Source of the DNA: Nocardioides sp.
Lineage (GTDB): Bacteria > Actinomycetota > Actinomycetes > Propionibacteriales > Nocardioidaceae
Assembly (NCBI RefSeq): GCF_030150155.1
Contig: NZ_JASLGR010000054.1
Coordinates: 1-64,000 of the forward strand
Length of the DNA: 64,000 nucleotides
Direction: 5' to 3'
The notes under the pieces: generated by a model
Told to the model about the DNA's origin: nothing
The model's database searches: none
What the model saw: the letters and a program-made list of their open reading frames with translations, nothing else
Position numbers and translations under genes: made by a program
Part shown: positions 31,914 to 41,812 of the stretch, one piece after another
Position numbering within the stretch: the stretch's first letter is position 1
How the letters are laid out: every line of letters starts with the position of its first letter

Positions 31914-33716
31914 TCAGGCCGAGACCGTCGGCTTCACCATGTAGATGTCGGCGCGACGGTTCTTCGCCGCCTTCGCGCTGACCGGGTTCTGCATCGCCGC
32001 GGCGACCTTGACCGACTTCGCCTTCACGCCCTGAGTGGCGAGGTAGTCGACGACGGCCTGGGCACGGGCAGCGGACAGCTTGCGACTGTGCTTGCTGTTC
32101 TTGCCCGGGCCGTAGGTGTTGCCGTAGACGACCACGAGGCTTGCCTCCTTCAGGGTCGGCACCACGGAGCGCAGCGTCTTCTTGGCGCGCTTGGTCAGCC
32201 GGGAGGAGTCGAAGGCGAAGTACGCCGTCCCGGCGTGCTCCAGCTGGGCCGCGGGCGTGCTCGCCTTCGGGAAGGAGATGGCGATCGTGCCGGTGCGGAC
32301 CACGCGCGGGCCACGGCTGACCGTGACCTTGCAGGAGCCGGCTGCCAGCAGCAGGACGGTGCCGCCGTTGACCTGGCAGGTGGCACGCGGCGTGGCGCTC
32401 ACGGTCAGGTCGCTCTCGCCGGCACCGAGGACCGGGATCACGGCGGTGGCCTTGCCACGGCGCGGGAGCACCGGGGTCGGCCAGACCGGGAACGAGGTCG
32501 TCACTGCCGCAGCCCCGGTCTGGGTGGCGCGCAGCCGGCAGGTGCCGGCGGTGAGCAGGCGGGTCAGCGAACCCTGGACGGCGCAGACCGCCGGGGTCAG
32601 GCTGGTCACCGCGACGGTGCCGCCGACCGACGAGGTCGCCGTGGCCGCGACGGTGCCGGCCGAGAGAGGGGCGCCCGAGGGGGCGTGGAAGGTCAGCTCC
32701 GGGGTGGTGCCGTCGGTGATCGCGAAGGTCCGGGTGACCGGCGTCGCGGCCGCCCACTGGCTCGATGCGGCACGGGTGGCGGTCAGCGAGCAGGTGCCGA
32801 CCGCGAGCAGGGTCACCGTCGAGGGGTCGTAGGCGACCGTCTTCTGGAAGAGGCGCGCGGCGCGCGGCAGGTTCTCGGTCACCGAGCAGACCTGCGGCGT
32901 GTTCGAGGTGACGGTGACGAAGCGCGCCGAGTCGGCCGAGACATCCAGCGTCAGCGGACCGGTGCCGAGGACCTGGGTCGTGATCGGGGCGAAGGTGATC
33001 GTCTGCGGGACCTGGAGGTAGAAGTCGAGGTACGCCGACGGGGCGGCGTCGTAGTCGTCGTTCCCGGCCTGGTCGGCCTTGATCTGGCACCACCCGGCAC
33101 TGACCGGGGTGACGGTGCCGGTCGAGGTCACGGTGCACACCGAGGTCGTGGTGGAGGTGAAGGCGACCGCCAGTCCGGAGGTCGCGGTCGCGGTCAGCCC
33201 GAACGGGCCGGCGCTGACCAGGCGGTCGGCCTGGGGCGCGAGGGTGACGGTCTGGTTCGCCGCGGCGGGAAGGAGGGTGACCTCACCCGAGCAGACCGAC
33301 GGGGTGGACTCGGTGACCGTCCGGTTGTCGGTGTACTGGTCGTAGATCCGGTAGCCGACGCTGGTCGGGGTCGGGCTCAGGTCTCCGAAGGAGGACCACC
33401 ACGAGTAGTCCTGCGTCTGCGAGTGGCCGTTCAACGAGACAGTGTGACCGGACAGGATCTGTCCGTTCGCGGTGAGGATGGCAGGCAGGTAGCCGTTCTC
33501 CGCGGTGGTGGTCGTGGTGATCGTGACGGTGGTCGACTCACCGGGGTGGATCGCCGTGGGGCTGAAGGAGACCGAACACAAGTCCGGCACGACGGCCGAG
33601 GCCGGGGAGGCAACGAGGGCGCCACCGGTCAGGACGGCTCCGACAGCGAGGCCGACGCTGAGGATCGCGCCGAGCAGGCGGCGCGCAGGACGCACGGGAG
33701 TGCGGGATGGGGTCAC
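31914..33716 (-). CDS. secreted Ig-like repeat protein with C-terminal OmpA-like domain
   Basis: 600 residues: signal peptide (basic start, hydrophobic 15-38, cleavage after ASPASA), then about five Ig-like beta repeats (about 50-480), each ending in a paired-cysteine hairpin of the form C-x-V...G-x-C (for example VCTVTSTGTVTPVSAGWC, VCAVQGSLTRLLTAGTC, TCQVNGGTVLLLAAGSC). The last about 115 residues form an OmpA/MotB-type peptidoglycan-binding domain (YFAFDSSRLTKRAKKTLRSV, SAARAQAVVDYLATQGV, NRRADIYMV). It is probably an extracellular protein tethered non-covalently to peptidoglycan. Cellular role unknown. GTG start, no clear ribosome site. Confidence 0.85.
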   Translation of the reverse strand: MTPSRTPVRPARRLLGAILSVGLAVGAVLTGGALVASPASAVVPDLCSVSFSPTAIHPGESTTVTITTTTTAENGYLPAILTANGQILSGHTVSLNGHSQTQDYSWWSSFGDLSPTPTSVGYRIYDQYTDNRTVTESTPSVCSGEVTLLPAAANQTVTLAPQADRLVSAGPFGLTATATSGLAVAFTSTTTSVCTVTSTGTVTPVSAGWCQIKADQAGNDDYDAAPSAYLDFYLQVPQTITFAPITTQVLGTGPLTLDVSADSARFVTVTSNTPQVCSVTENLPRAARLFQKTVAYDPSTVTLLAVGTCSLTATRAASSQWAAATPVTRTFAITDGTTPELTFHAPSGAPLSAGTVAATATSSVGGTVAVTSLTPAVCAVQGSLTRLLTAGTCRLRATQTGAAAVTTSFPVWPTPVLPRRGKATAVIPVLGAGESDLTVSATPRATCQVNGGTVLLLAAGSCKVTVSRGPRVVRTGTIAISFPKASTPAAQLEHAGTAYFAFDSSRLTKRAKKTLRSVVPTLKEASLVVVYGNTYGPGKNSKHSRKLSAARAQAVVDYLATQGVKAKSVKVAAAMQNPVSAKAAKNRRADIYMVKPTVSA

Positions 33717-33866
33717 GGAAGAGACTCTCTGGGAAGCAGGAGCGCCGACGGACCCGAGACGTGCGGCGCGAGGGGAACGAGAGAGCCATTCGGCACCAGA
33801 TGCCGGAACTTCAGGGATTCCTCTGGGCCGGTCCCAGCGGTCTAGCGCGGACCGTCCCGGGACAGC

Positions 33867-34709
33867 TCAGAGGTCGACGCTGCCCAGGATCGTGGTCCGG
33901 GTGTCCCCACCGACCCAGATCGTGCCGTCGGCGTCGGTGTCGACGTGCACCCGGCCGGAGCGGCCCAGCACGGTGCCCTGCGCGGCGACGTACGACGGCG
34001 GCAGCACGCCCGAGCCGGTGAGCCAGGTCGCCAGCCCAGCGTTGAAGGACCCGGTGATCGGGTCCTCGGTGATGCCGGCGCCCCTGAAGAAGACCCGGAC
34101 CTCGACCCGCGGCTCCCCCGGCGCCACCGGCTCGGGGTGGAGGCCGACGACACCGATCTCGAGGTCGCCGAAGTGGGCCAGATCGGGCTCGACGGCGAGC
34201 ACGGCGGCGGCGTCGCGGAGCTGGACCGCGACGAACTCGGGGCCGTTGGCGACCCAGTTGCTGGCGACGATCTCGCTCACGTCGATCCCCAGCGAGCGGG
34301 CCGCCAGCGAGAGCTCGGCGTCGCTGAGCGGACCCGAGCGGCGCAGGGCCGGCGCAGCGAACGCCAGCCGGCCGGATCGCTGGACCCGGACCAGACCGAC
34401 GCCGCACTCCTGCACCAGGGTCTCCCCGCGCGGCACACCACCGGCCTCCAGCCAGGCGTGCGCGGTGCCGAGGGTGGGATGCCCGGCGAACGGCAGCTCG
34501 CCCGATCCGGTGAAGATCCGCACCCGGTAGTCGGCCTCCGCCGTGGTCGGCGGCAGCAGGAACGTCGTCTCGGACAGGTTCGTCCAGGTGGCGAACCGAG
34601 CCATCTCGACGTCGCTGAGGCCGTCGGCGTCATGCACCACCGCGAGCGGGTTGCCACCCAAGGCGTGGGCGGAGAAGACGTCGACCTGGCGGAACGGGCG
34701 GATGCTCAC
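33867..34709 (-). CDS. PhzF-family isomerase/epimerase-like protein
   Basis: 280 residues of the PhzF/diaminopimelate-epimerase-like fold: VDVFSAHALGGNPLAVV at the N terminus, ELPFAGHPTLGTAHAWLE, and the C-terminal GAGITEDPITGSFNAGLATWL, all family landmarks. The catalytic acid region (SETTFLLPP) is present. PhzF relatives are widespread and mostly of unknown substrate; nothing nearby suggests phenazine synthesis. CAGACT ends 6 nt before GTG 34709, suggesting its own leaderless promoter. Confidence 0.9.
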   Translation of the reverse strand: MSIRPFRQVDVFSAHALGGNPLAVVHDADGLSDVEMARFATWTNLSETTFLLPPTTAEADYRVRIFTGSGELPFAGHPTLGTAHAWLEAGGVPRGETLVQECGVGLVRVQRSGRLAFAAPALRRSGPLSDAELSLAARSLGIDVSEIVASNWVANGPEFVAVQLRDAAAVLAVEPDLAHFGDLEIGVVGLHPEPVAPGEPRVEVRVFFRGAGITEDPITGSFNAGLATWLTGSGVLPPSYVAAQGTVLGRSGRVHVDTDADGTIWVGGDTRTTILGSVDL

Positions 34710-34748
34710 CCCGCCAGTCTGGCAGGCGCCGGTGACACGCCGGTCGGG

Positions 34749-34958
34749 TCAGGCCGAGAGCGACATCGGGCCGTAGACCTCGCGGTCGGCCTCCAGCAGC
34801 ACCACGGCCGCGACACCCTGCTCGGAGAGCTCACGCCAGAACTCCCCCACCCAGGTCTCGGCATCGGACTGCGTGGCGAACCGCTGGTCGGCGTACTCGG
34901 CGCTGACCTTCACCTCGGTGCCCGCGGCGTCCTCCAGACGCCACCACCACGGCTCCAT
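34749..34958 (-). CDS. small uncharacterised protein coupled to gcvT
   Basis: 69 residues, acidic, starting [13 protein letters not shown] with three adjacent tryptophans, followed by VSAEYADQRFATQSDAETWVGEFWRELSEQGV; no signal peptide or membrane segment. ATG 34958 shares one base with the gcvT stop (TGATG) and has GGAGG 4 nt upstream; an alternative GTG 34961 is too close to that site. Conserved small proteins of this type occur in actinobacteria, but I know of no function. Coupling suggests a link to GcvT levels only. Confidence 0.75.
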   Translation of the reverse strand: MEPWWWRLEDAAGTEVKVSAEYADQRFATQSDAETWVGEFWRELSEQGVAAVVLLEADREVYGPMSLSA

Positions 34959-36088
34959 CACGCCTCCCTGACCGAGGACGGCACGAACGGCGGCTTGGCC
35001 AGGTGGAAGACCTCCCGGCGACCACGGATGTCGACGCTCACGTCGGCCTCCGGGTTGACCACGGTCGAGATGAGCGCCATGCCGATCCCCTTCTTCAATG
35101 TCGGGCTGAACGTGCCCGAGGTGACCTCGCCGACCGGGACGTGGGCGGAGAGGAAGACCTGCTGGTGCTGGCGCGGGATGCCCCGACCGTCGGCGACGAT
35201 GCCGCGCAGGATCCGCCGCGGTCCGGCTGCCTTCTCCGCCGTGACCGCGTCACGGCCCCAGAAGGCGTCCTTCTTCCACCCCACCGCCCAGCCCAGGCCG
35301 GCCTCGTTGGGGGTGGTGTCCAGGCCGATGTCCTGGCCGTGCAGCGGGTAGCCCATCTCGGTGCGCAGCGTGTCACGCGCCCCGAGCCCGGCCGGGGTGA
35401 TGCCGAACTCGGCACCCGCAGCCAGCAGGTGGTCCCACAGCGCTCCGGCCTGCTCGTTGCGCACGATCAGCTCATAGCCGCGCTCACCGGTGTAGCCGGT
35501 GCGGCACACCACCACCGAGGCGCCGTCGGGCAGCGTGGCCTCGACGAAGTGCATGTAGTCATGACCCGACGGCAGGCCTGCGGCGGCCAGCGTCTCGTCG
35601 GACTTCGGCCCCTGCACCGCGATCACGGCGTCGTCGCGGTGGTGGTCGGTCAGCGTGATCCCCGCCGGCGCCTCGGCCCGCAGCCGGGCCACCACCTCGG
35701 CGGTGTTGGCGGCGTTGGGCACCAGCAGCAGGTGCTCGTCGTCGTGCAGGTAGACGATCAGGTCGTCGACGATCCCGCCGGTCGCGGCATCCAGGCAGAG
35801 CGTGTACTGCGCCTGCCCCGCGCCGATCCGACCCAGGTCGTTGGAGAGCCGCGCATCGACGAACTCCCGCGCCCCGGGCCCGGTCACGGTGGCCTTGCCG
35901 AGGTGGCTGACGTCGAAGATCCCGACCGCGTCGCGGACCGCCGCATGCTCCTTGAGCACCCCGGTCGGATAGCTGACCGGCATCGCCCAGCCACCGAACT
36001 CGGCGAACGTCGCACCGAGGGCGACATGACGCTCGTGAAGTGGCGAACGCAACATGGACGACGGCACGGACCCGGCATGCTCGGACAT
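34956..36088 (-). CDS. gcvT: aminomethyltransferase (glycine cleavage T protein)
   Basis: T protein of the glycine cleavage system, which transfers the lipoyl-bound aminomethyl group to tetrahydrofolate and releases ammonia. 376 residues: [40 protein letters not shown], the catalytic Asp region, and [13 protein letters not shown]. The stop codon is at 34958-34960. TAGGTT ends 6 nt before ATG 36088 (leaderless), back-to-back with the pepA promoter. The lipoyl genes lipB and lipA lie 4 kb away. Other gcv genes are not in the window. Confidence 0.96.
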
Positions 36089-36094
36089 GCCACG

Positions 36095-36112
36095 AACCTA
36101 GCGCAGTACGCT
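36095..36112. promoter_or_regulatory. divergent -10 elements of gcvT and pepA
   Basis: TAGGTT on the minus strand (36095-36100) ends 6 nt before the gcvT ATG; TACGCT on the plus strand (36107-36112) ends 6 nt before the pepA GTG. The two start codons are only 30 bp apart, so both transcripts must be leaderless or nearly so, and the two promoters overlap. Confidence 0.55.
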
Positions 36113-36118
36113 GAGATT

Positions 36119-37615
36119 GTGACCTACGCGCTCCGCCACGCCAGCCCTGCCAAGACTCGAGCTGAAGCAGTGGTGGTGGGAGTCCTCCAGGGGGCCAAGG
36201 GCCCCGAGCTGGCTCCCGGCGGCGAGGACGTCGAGGCCGCCTTCGGGCGCCGCCTGCGTCCGCTGATGGCGACGCTGGGCGTCACCGGCAAGCCCGGTGA
36301 GGTCACCCGCATCCCGGTCGGCGAGGAGCTGGCCACCTCGCTGCTGGTGCTGATCGGTCTGGGCAAGACCGCCGATGCCGACGCCGTACGCCGAGCAGCG
36401 GGCGCAGCCGCCCGCGCCGTGCCCAACGCGACCTCGGTCGCACTCGCCCTGCCCGCCGGCTCCACCGAGCTGGTCCGCGCCGTGGTCGAGGGCTACCAGC
36501 TGGGCGGCTACCGCTACACGACGTACAAGGCCGACACCTCCAACACCGACGAGACCCCGCAGGCTCCGGCCACCGTCACCGTGCTGTCGGAGGAGTCCCG
36601 CACCCAGAAGGCCAAGGACGCCTTCGAGACCGCTCAGCTGGAGGCCGCCGCGGTCGCCACCATCCGCGACTGGGTCAATACTCCCCCGGCCGACCTGACC
36701 CCGCCGGTCTTCGCCGACCTGGTCGCCGCTGCGGCTGACGGCGTCGACCACGTCACCGTCACGATCCACGACGAGGTCGCCCTGGCCGAGCTCGGCTGCG
36801 GCGGCATCCTCGGCGTCGGTGCCGGTTCGGCTGCCGCACCGCGCCTGGTCGAGCTGACCTACACGCCGGCCGACCCGGTCGCCCACATCGCCCTGGTCGG
36901 CAAGGGCATCACCTTCGACTCCGGCGGCTACACCCTCAAGCCCGGCAGCTCGATGTCGTCGATGAAGTCCGACATGGCCGGTGCCGCCACCGTCGTGCAG
37001 GCGACCCTGGTCGCCGCGGCGCTGGGACTCCCGGTCGCGATCAGCACCTTCGCCCCGATGGCGGAGAACATGATCTCCGGCTCGGCGATGCGCCCGGGCG
37101 ACGTGCTGCGGATCTACGGCGGCACCACCGTCGAGGTCTCCAACACCGACGCCGAGGGACGCCTCGTCCTGGCCGACGCCCTGGTCCGCGCCACCGAGGT
37201 CGAGCCCGACACGATCATCGACGTCGCCACGCTCACGGGTGCCATGATCGTGGCCCTGGGTGACAAGATCACCGGTGTGATGGGCTCGGACGCCACCGTC
37301 GCCGACGTGCTCGCCGCCGCTGAGCGGGCCGGCGAGCCGATGTGGCCGATGCCGATCCCCGAGCCGATCGTCGAGCGGGTCCACAGCAGCAAGGTCGCCG
37401 ACCTGGCTCAGCACGACTGGATCCGCTGGGGCGGCGGGCTGTACGCCGCGGCCTTCCTCCAGGAGTTCACCGCCGGGCTTCCCTGGGCCCACCTCGATAT
37501 CGCTGGACCGTCGTGGCACGGCGGCTCAGCCTCTGGACATCTGACCACCGGCGGCACTGGTGCCGCCCTGACCACCCTCGTCGAATACATCCGCACCCTG
37601 AGTGCAAAGATGTGA
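36119..37615 (+). CDS. pepA: leucyl aminopeptidase (M17)
   Basis: 498-residue dizinc M17 aminopeptidase. The N-terminal macro-like domain (1-165) is followed by the catalytic domain with [16 protein letters not shown] (metal Lys/Asp), SDMAGAATV and the signature [17 protein letters not shown] 36119 was chosen: homology begins there, and the open frame upstream is antisense to gcvT and not homologous. It likely acts in cytosolic peptide turnover. Confidence 0.95.
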   Translation: MTYALRHASPAKTRAEAVVVGVLQGAKGPELAPGGEDVEAAFGRRLRPLMATLGVTGKPGEVTRIPVGEELATSLLVLIGLGKTADADAVRRAAGAAARAVPNATSVALALPAGSTELVRAVVEGYQLGGYRYTTYKADTSNTDETPQAPATVTVLSEESRTQKAKDAFETAQLEAAAVATIRDWVNTPPADLTPPVFADLVAAAADGVDHVTVTIHDEVALAELGCGGILGVGAGSAAAPRLVELTYTPADPVAHIALVGKGITFDSGGYTLKPGSSMSSMKSDMAGAATVVQATLVAAALGLPVAISTFAPMAENMISGSAMRPGDVLRIYGGTTVEVSNTDAEGRLVLADALVRATEVEPDTIIDVATLTGAMIVALGDKITGVMGSDATVADVLAAAERAGEPMWPMPIPEPIVERVHSSKVADLAQHDWIRWGGGLYAAAFLQEFTAGLPWAHLDIAGPSWHGGSASGHLTTGGTGAALTTLVEYIRTLSAKM

Positions 37616-37649
37616 TTCGGACGCTCACCACCCGCGAAGAAGGAAATCC

Positions 37650-39434
37650 ATGGCCACCGAAGTAAAGCTCCCGGCGCTCGGCGAGTCCGTCACCGAAGGC
37701 ACCGTCACCCGCTGGCTCAAGGCCGTTGGCGACACCGTTGCGGTCGATGAGGCGCTCCTCGAAGTCTCCACTGACAAGGTCGACACCGAGATCCCCTCGC
37801 CGGTGGCCGGCGTGGTCCTCGAGATCCGTGCCGCCGAGGACGACACCGTCGAGGTCGGCGCTGTGCTCGCCGTCATCGGTGCTGCCGACGAGGCCGGCGC
37901 TGCGCCCGCCGCTGAGGCGCCTGCCGCCCCGGCCGCCGAGACGCCCGCCGCCCCGGCTGCGCCCGCTCCCGTCGCCGAGGCTGCTCCCGCCGCCGAGGCC
38001 GCTCCCGCTGCTCCCGCCGCCGAGGCCGCTCCCGCTGCTCCTGCCGGCGAGGTCTCCGGCACCGAGGTGACGCTCCCCGCCCTGGGCGAGTCCGTCACCG
38101 AGGGCACCGTCACCCGCTGGCTCAAGGCCGTCGGTGACTCCGTCGCCGTCGACGAGGCGCTGCTCGAGGTCTCGACCGACAAGGTCGACACCGAGATCCC
38201 CTCCCCGGTCGCGGGCACTCTGCTGGCCATCCGTGCCGCCGAGGACGAGACCGTCGAGGTCGGCGCTGTGCTGGCCGTCGTCGGTGACGCCTCCGCTGCC
38301 GCAGCTGCCCCGGCCCCCGCCGCGCCTGCCGCTCCGGCTGCACCCGCCGCTCCGGCTGCCCCGGCCCCCGCCGCGCCTGCCGCTCCGGCTGCACCCGCCG
38401 CTCCGGCTGCTCCGGCTCCGGTCGCCGCTGCTCCTGCCGCCCCGGCCCCGGTCGCCGCTGCTCCCGCCGCCCCGGCTCCGGCTGCTGCCGCTCCGGCCGC
38501 GTCGTCCGACAGCGCCGGCTACGTCACCCCGCTCGTGCGCAAGCTCGCCGCCGAGCACGGTGTCGACCTGAGCACCGTCACCGGCTCCGGTGTGGGTGGC
38601 CGCATCCGCAAGGAGGACATCCTCGCTGCTGCCGCTCCGGCTCCGGCCGCCCCGGCTGCCGCTCCCGCCGCTGCTGCTCCGGCCGCCGCGACGACGTCGG
38701 CTCCGGCGCTCACCCCGTCGCCGCTGCGTGGCACCACCGAGCCGCTGTCGCGTCTGCGCAAGGTGATCGCCGAGCGCATGGTCGGCTCGCTGCAGGCCTC
38801 GGCCCAGCTCACCCAGGTGATGGAGGTCGATGTCACCAACATCGCCCGCCTGCGCGACGCCAAGAAGGCTGCCTTCCAGGCCGCCGAGGGCGTCAAGCTC
38901 ACCTACCTGCCGTTCTTCACCAAGGCTGCGATCGACGCCCTCAAGGCGCACCCGAAGCTGAACGCGAACATCGACACCGAGGCCGGCACGGTCACGTACT
39001 TCGACCGCGAGAACATCGCGTTCGCCGTCGACACCGAGCGTGGCCTGCTGACCCCCGTGGTCAAGGACGCCGGCGACCTGTCGATCAGCGGCCTGGCGAA
39101 GAAGATCGCCGACGTCGCCGACCGCACCCGCCACAACAAGATCACCCCCGACGAGCTCTCCGGTGGCACCTTCACCATCACGAACCTCGGTTCGTTCGGT
39201 GCGCTCTTCGACACCCCGATCATCAACCAGCCCCAGGTCGCCATCCTCGGCCCGGGTGCCGTGGTCAAGCGCGCGGTCGTCATCGACGACCCGGACCTCG
39301 GCGAGACGATCGCGATCCGGTACATGGTCAACCTCGCGCTGACCTACGACCACCGCCTGGTGGACGGCGCCGACGCCGGCCGCTTCCTCCAGGACGTCAA
39401 GAAGCGTCTGGAGTCGGGCGTCTTCGACGTCTGA
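37650..39434 (+). CDS. sucB: dihydrolipoamide acyltransferase (E2) with two lipoyl domains
   Basis: 594-residue E2 of a 2-oxoacid dehydrogenase complex: lipoyl domains at about 1-75 and 137-210, each with [12 protein letters not shown] (lipoyl Lys 43 and 178), joined by Ala/Pro-rich linkers, an E1/E3-binding domain (about 288-325, [28 protein letters not shown]), and a catalytic domain with [11 protein letters not shown] (His about 568). The lipoyl sequence fits the succinyl/acetyl transferase type shared in actinobacteria between the 2-oxoglutarate and pyruvate complexes, so the symbol is tentative. lipB and lipA, which make its cofactor, follow. AAGGAA precedes the ATG. Confidence 0.93.
   Translation: MATEVKLPALGESVTEGTVTRWLKAVGDTVAVDEALLEVSTDKVDTEIPSPVAGVVLEIRAAEDDTVEVGAVLAVIGAADEAGAAPAAEAPAAPAAETPAAPAAPAPVAEAAPAAEAAPAAPAAEAAPAAPAGEVSGTEVTLPALGESVTEGTVTRWLKAVGDSVAVDEALLEVSTDKVDTEIPSPVAGTLLAIRAAEDETVEVGAVLAVVGDASAAAAAPAPAAPAAPAAPAAPAAPAPAAPAAPAAPAAPAAPAPVAAAPAAPAPVAAAPAAPAPAAAAPAASSDSAGYVTPLVRKLAAEHGVDLSTVTGSGVGGRIRKEDILAAAAPAPAAPAAAPAAAAPAAATTSAPALTPSPLRGTTEPLSRLRKVIAERMVGSLQASAQLTQVMEVDVTNIARLRDAKKAAFQAAEGVKLTYLPFFTKAAIDALKAHPKLNANIDTEAGTVTYFDRENIAFAVDTERGLLTPVVKDAGDLSISGLAKKIADVADRTRHNKITPDELSGGTFTITNLGSFGALFDTPIINQPQVAILGPGAVVKRAVVIDDPDLGETIAIRYMVNLALTYDHRLVDGADAGRFLQDVKKRLESGVFDV
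38305..38406 (+). repeat. perfect 51-bp tandem duplication in the E2 linker
   Basis: 38305-38355 and 38356-38406 are identical, encoding two copies of a 17-residue Ala/Pro stretch in the second interdomain linker. Related shorter units continue to about 38500. Perfect identity points to recent slippage or recombination; linker length should vary between strains. Confidence 0.9.
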
Positions 39435-39437
39435 TCC

Positions 39438-39983
39438 CTAGGCGTCCTTCACCGACACCATCTGCCAGGTGCCCCTGGTCTCGCGTAGCTCCAAGACGCG
39501 GGTCCGGGCGGCACCTGGCGGCTTTTCCGGGTCGATCAGCTCCGTCTCCCGCCCCGGGGCCACCAGATCGGCCGAGGCCACCCGGTCGGTCACCCGCAGC
39601 CGCCACCAGCCGTCGGCATGGTCGAGCACCCGCAGGCTGAGCACCTGCATCGCCAGGCCCTGCACCCGCACCCCGCGCGCTACCCATCGGCGCAGCATCC
39701 GCACGTCCACCTCGCGGGCCGGTGCGGTGGCGACGTACAGCCGCGCGAGGGCGACGGTGTCACCCTCGGCCCACGCCCGGGCCCGCTGGTCGTCCCACGC
39801 ACGCAGCACCGTCGCGGCCTGCTGCTCGGGTCGCGCCCTGACCGGCTCGGCCGGGGCCCGTGTCGGGGGCGAGGGCCACAGCAGCACCACCGCCAGCCCC
39901 ACCAACGCCCCGAAGGCCAGCATCGGCCACAGCCTCATCGCACCCTCGTCCCGGACACGCTCCCGGACCCGTCGACCACTCAT
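39438..39983 (-). CDS. single-pass membrane protein, unknown function
   Basis: About 181 residues: basic N terminus, one transmembrane segment (about 19-38, LAFGALVGLAVVLLWP), Pro/Arg linker, and an external alpha+beta domain (about 60-180) that resembles a small SnoaL/NTF2-like stress-domain fold (AWAEGDTVALARLYVATA; WWRLRVTDRV), a tentative comparison. Start uncertain among GTG 40004, ATG 39983 and an ATG behind GAGGG at about 39938. It converges on the E2 gene with 3 bp between the stops and diverges from lipB. Confidence 0.72.
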   Translation of the reverse strand: MSGRRVRERVRDEGAMRLWPMLAFGALVGLAVVLLWPSPPTRAPAEPVRARPEQQAATVLRAWDDQRARAWAEGDTVALARLYVATAPAREVDVRMLRRWVARGVRVQGLAMQVLSLRVLDHADGWWRLRVTDRVASADLVAPGRETELIDPEKPPGAARTRVLELRETRGTWQMVSVKDA

Positions 39984-40087
39984 GCGCCAGTTGTACGCCG
40001 ACACGGCCTGCCTCTGCAGAAGTTATCCACAGGCGATCGCGCGCACCCGGCCCCGATCCTGCCCGGAGCCCGCGGCGTGCTCGGGCG

Positions 40088-40093
40088 TAGGCT
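40088..40093 (+). promoter_or_regulatory. lipB -10 element (leaderless)
   Basis: TAGGCT ends 6 nt before the GTG of lipB at 40100. Confidence 0.5.
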
Positions 40094-40099
40094 GGCGGG

Positions 40100-40834
40100 G
40101 TGAGTGACGCGCACAACGTCCAGTTCCACGAGGTCGGCCTGATCGACTACGTCGAGGCATGGGAGCTGCAGAAGCAGGTCCACGCCCGCGTCGTCGACGG
40201 CGCCCAGCCCGACACCGTCCTGCTGCTCGAGCACCCGCCGGTGTACACCGCCGGCAAGCGTACCGACGACCACGAGCGGCCCACCGACACCAACGGCGCC
40301 CCGGTGATCGACGTGGACCGCGGCGGCAAGATCACCTTCCACGGCCCCGGCCAGCTGGTGGCGTACCCGATCCTGCACCTGCCCGACCACGTCAAGATCG
40401 TCGACTTCGTCCGGCGTCTGGAGGAGGCGATGATCCAGGTCTGCGCCCACTTCGGTGTGACCACCGCCCGGGTGCCCGGCCGTTCCGGGGTCTGGCTGGC
40501 CGCCGACGAGAAGGGCCCGGAGCGGAAGATCGGAGCGATCGGTCTGCGGGTCTCCAAGGGCGTCACCATGCACGGGATCGCCCTGAACTGCGACGTCGAC
40601 CTGGACTGGTACGACCGCTTCGTGCCGTGCGGCATCACCGACGCCGGGGTCACGACGCTGAGCGTCGAGCTCGGCCGGGACGTGACGGTGGCCGAGGTGC
40701 AGCCGGTGCTGGTGGAGCGGTTCGCCGAGTACCTGGCCTGGGAGCCCTACGAGGCCACCGCCGACTACGAGGCCAAGCCGGAGCCCGCTCACGGTCCCCG
40801 AATCACGCTCCTGACCCCGGCGACCGTAGGCTGA
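40100..40834 (+). CDS. lipB: octanoyltransferase
   Basis: Transfers octanoate from acyl carrier protein to lipoyl domains through a cysteine acyl-enzyme. 244 residues: [35 protein letters not shown] (catalytic Lys) and [14 protein letters not shown] (catalytic Cys). It follows the E2 gene that carries its target domains and precedes lipA. GTG start with a leaderless-type -10. Confidence 0.96.
   Translation: MSDAHNVQFHEVGLIDYVEAWELQKQVHARVVDGAQPDTVLLLEHPPVYTAGKRTDDHERPTDTNGAPVIDVDRGGKITFHGPGQLVAYPILHLPDHVKIVDFVRRLEEAMIQVCAHFGVTTARVPGRSGVWLAADEKGPERKIGAIGLRVSKGVTMHGIALNCDVDLDWYDRFVPCGITDAGVTTLSVELGRDVTVAEVQPVLVERFAEYLAWEPYEATADYEAKPEPAHGPRITLLTPATVG
40827..40832 (+). promoter_or_regulatory. 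lipA -10 element embedded in the lipB stop
   Basis: TAGGCT overlaps the last two sense codons and the T of the lipB TGA, and ends 6 nt before the lipA GTG at 40839, the same hexamer and spacing as in front of lipB. It gives lipA a separate leaderless promoter. Confidence 0.5.
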
Positions 40835-40838
40835 TCCC

Positions 40839-41795
40839 GTGACGATCGCCCCGGAAGGGCGGAAGCTGCTCCGCCTCGAAGTCCGTAACGCCGAGACCCC
40901 GATCGAGCGCAAGCCCGAGTGGATCAAGACCCGCGCCAAGATGGGCCCGGAGTACACCGAGCTCCAGCGGCTGGTGAAGTCCGAGGGTCTGCACACGGTC
41001 TGCCAGGAAGCCGGCTGCCCCAACATCTTCGAGTGCTGGGAGGACCGCGAGGCGACCTTCCTCATCGGTGGTGACCAGTGCACCCGGCGCTGTGACTTCT
41101 GCCAGATCGACACCGGCAAGCCCGAGCCCCTCGACCGCGACGAGCCCCGCCGCGTGGCCGAGTCGGTCCAGACGATGGGCCTCAAGTACGCCACCATCAC
41201 CGGCGTCGCCCGCGACGACCTCCCCGACGAGGGCGCCTGGCTGTACGCCGAGACGGTGCGCGCCATCCACGAGCTCAACCCGGGCACCGGCGTGGAGAAC
41301 CTGATCCCCGACTTCCACGCCAACCCCGACCTGCTGGCCGAGGTGTTCGAGGCCCGTCCCGAGGTACTGGCCCACAACCTGGAGACCGTGCCGCGGATCT
41401 TCAAGCGGATCCGTCCGGCGTTCCGCTACGAGCGCTCCCTCGACGTGATCACCCAGGCCCGGGCCTTCGGCCTGGTCACCAAGTCGAACCTGATCCTCGG
41501 CATGGGCGAGACCCGTGAGGAGATCTCGCAGGCCCTGCAGGACCTGTACGACGCCGGCTGCGAGCTCGTCACCATCACGCAGTACCTGCGCCCGAGCCTG
41601 CGCCACCACCCGATCGAGCGCTGGGTGAAGCCCGAGGAGTTCGTCGAGCTCCAGGCCGAGGCCACCGAGATCGGCTTCCCCGGAGTGCTGTCGGGTCCGC
41701 TCGTCCGCTCCTCCTACCGTGCCGGCCGGCTGTACCGGCAGGCCATCGAAGCACGCGAAGGCGCTAGCCTGAGCGCTCCCACGTCCGCCAGCTGA
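40839..41795 (+). CDS. lipA: lipoyl synthase
   Basis: Radical SAM enzyme inserting two sulfurs into octanoyl groups. 318 residues with both [4Fe-4S] motifs: N-terminal [12 protein letters not shown] (auxiliary cluster, about residues 51-62) and radical [14 protein letters not shown] (about 78-88), plus the C-terminal LVRSSYRAG whose Ser ligates the auxiliary cluster. GTG start 4 nt after lipB. Confidence 0.97.
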   Translation: MTIAPEGRKLLRLEVRNAETPIERKPEWIKTRAKMGPEYTELQRLVKSEGLHTVCQEAGCPNIFECWEDREATFLIGGDQCTRRCDFCQIDTGKPEPLDRDEPRRVAESVQTMGLKYATITGVARDDLPDEGAWLYAETVRAIHELNPGTGVENLIPDFHANPDLLAEVFEARPEVLAHNLETVPRIFKRIRPAFRYERSLDVITQARAFGLVTKSNLILGMGETREEISQALQDLYDAGCELVTITQYLRPSLRHHPIERWVKPEEFVELQAEATEIGFPGVLSGPLVRSSYRAGRLYRQAIEAREGASLSAPTSAS

Positions 41796-41812
41796 ACCAG
41801 AAGAGTGTGAGC

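Noticed and set aside
33867..34709. Phenazine biosynthesis locus suggested by the PhzF protein
   Set aside because: No other phenazine genes are nearby; PhzF-family proteins are widespread outside phenazine producers.
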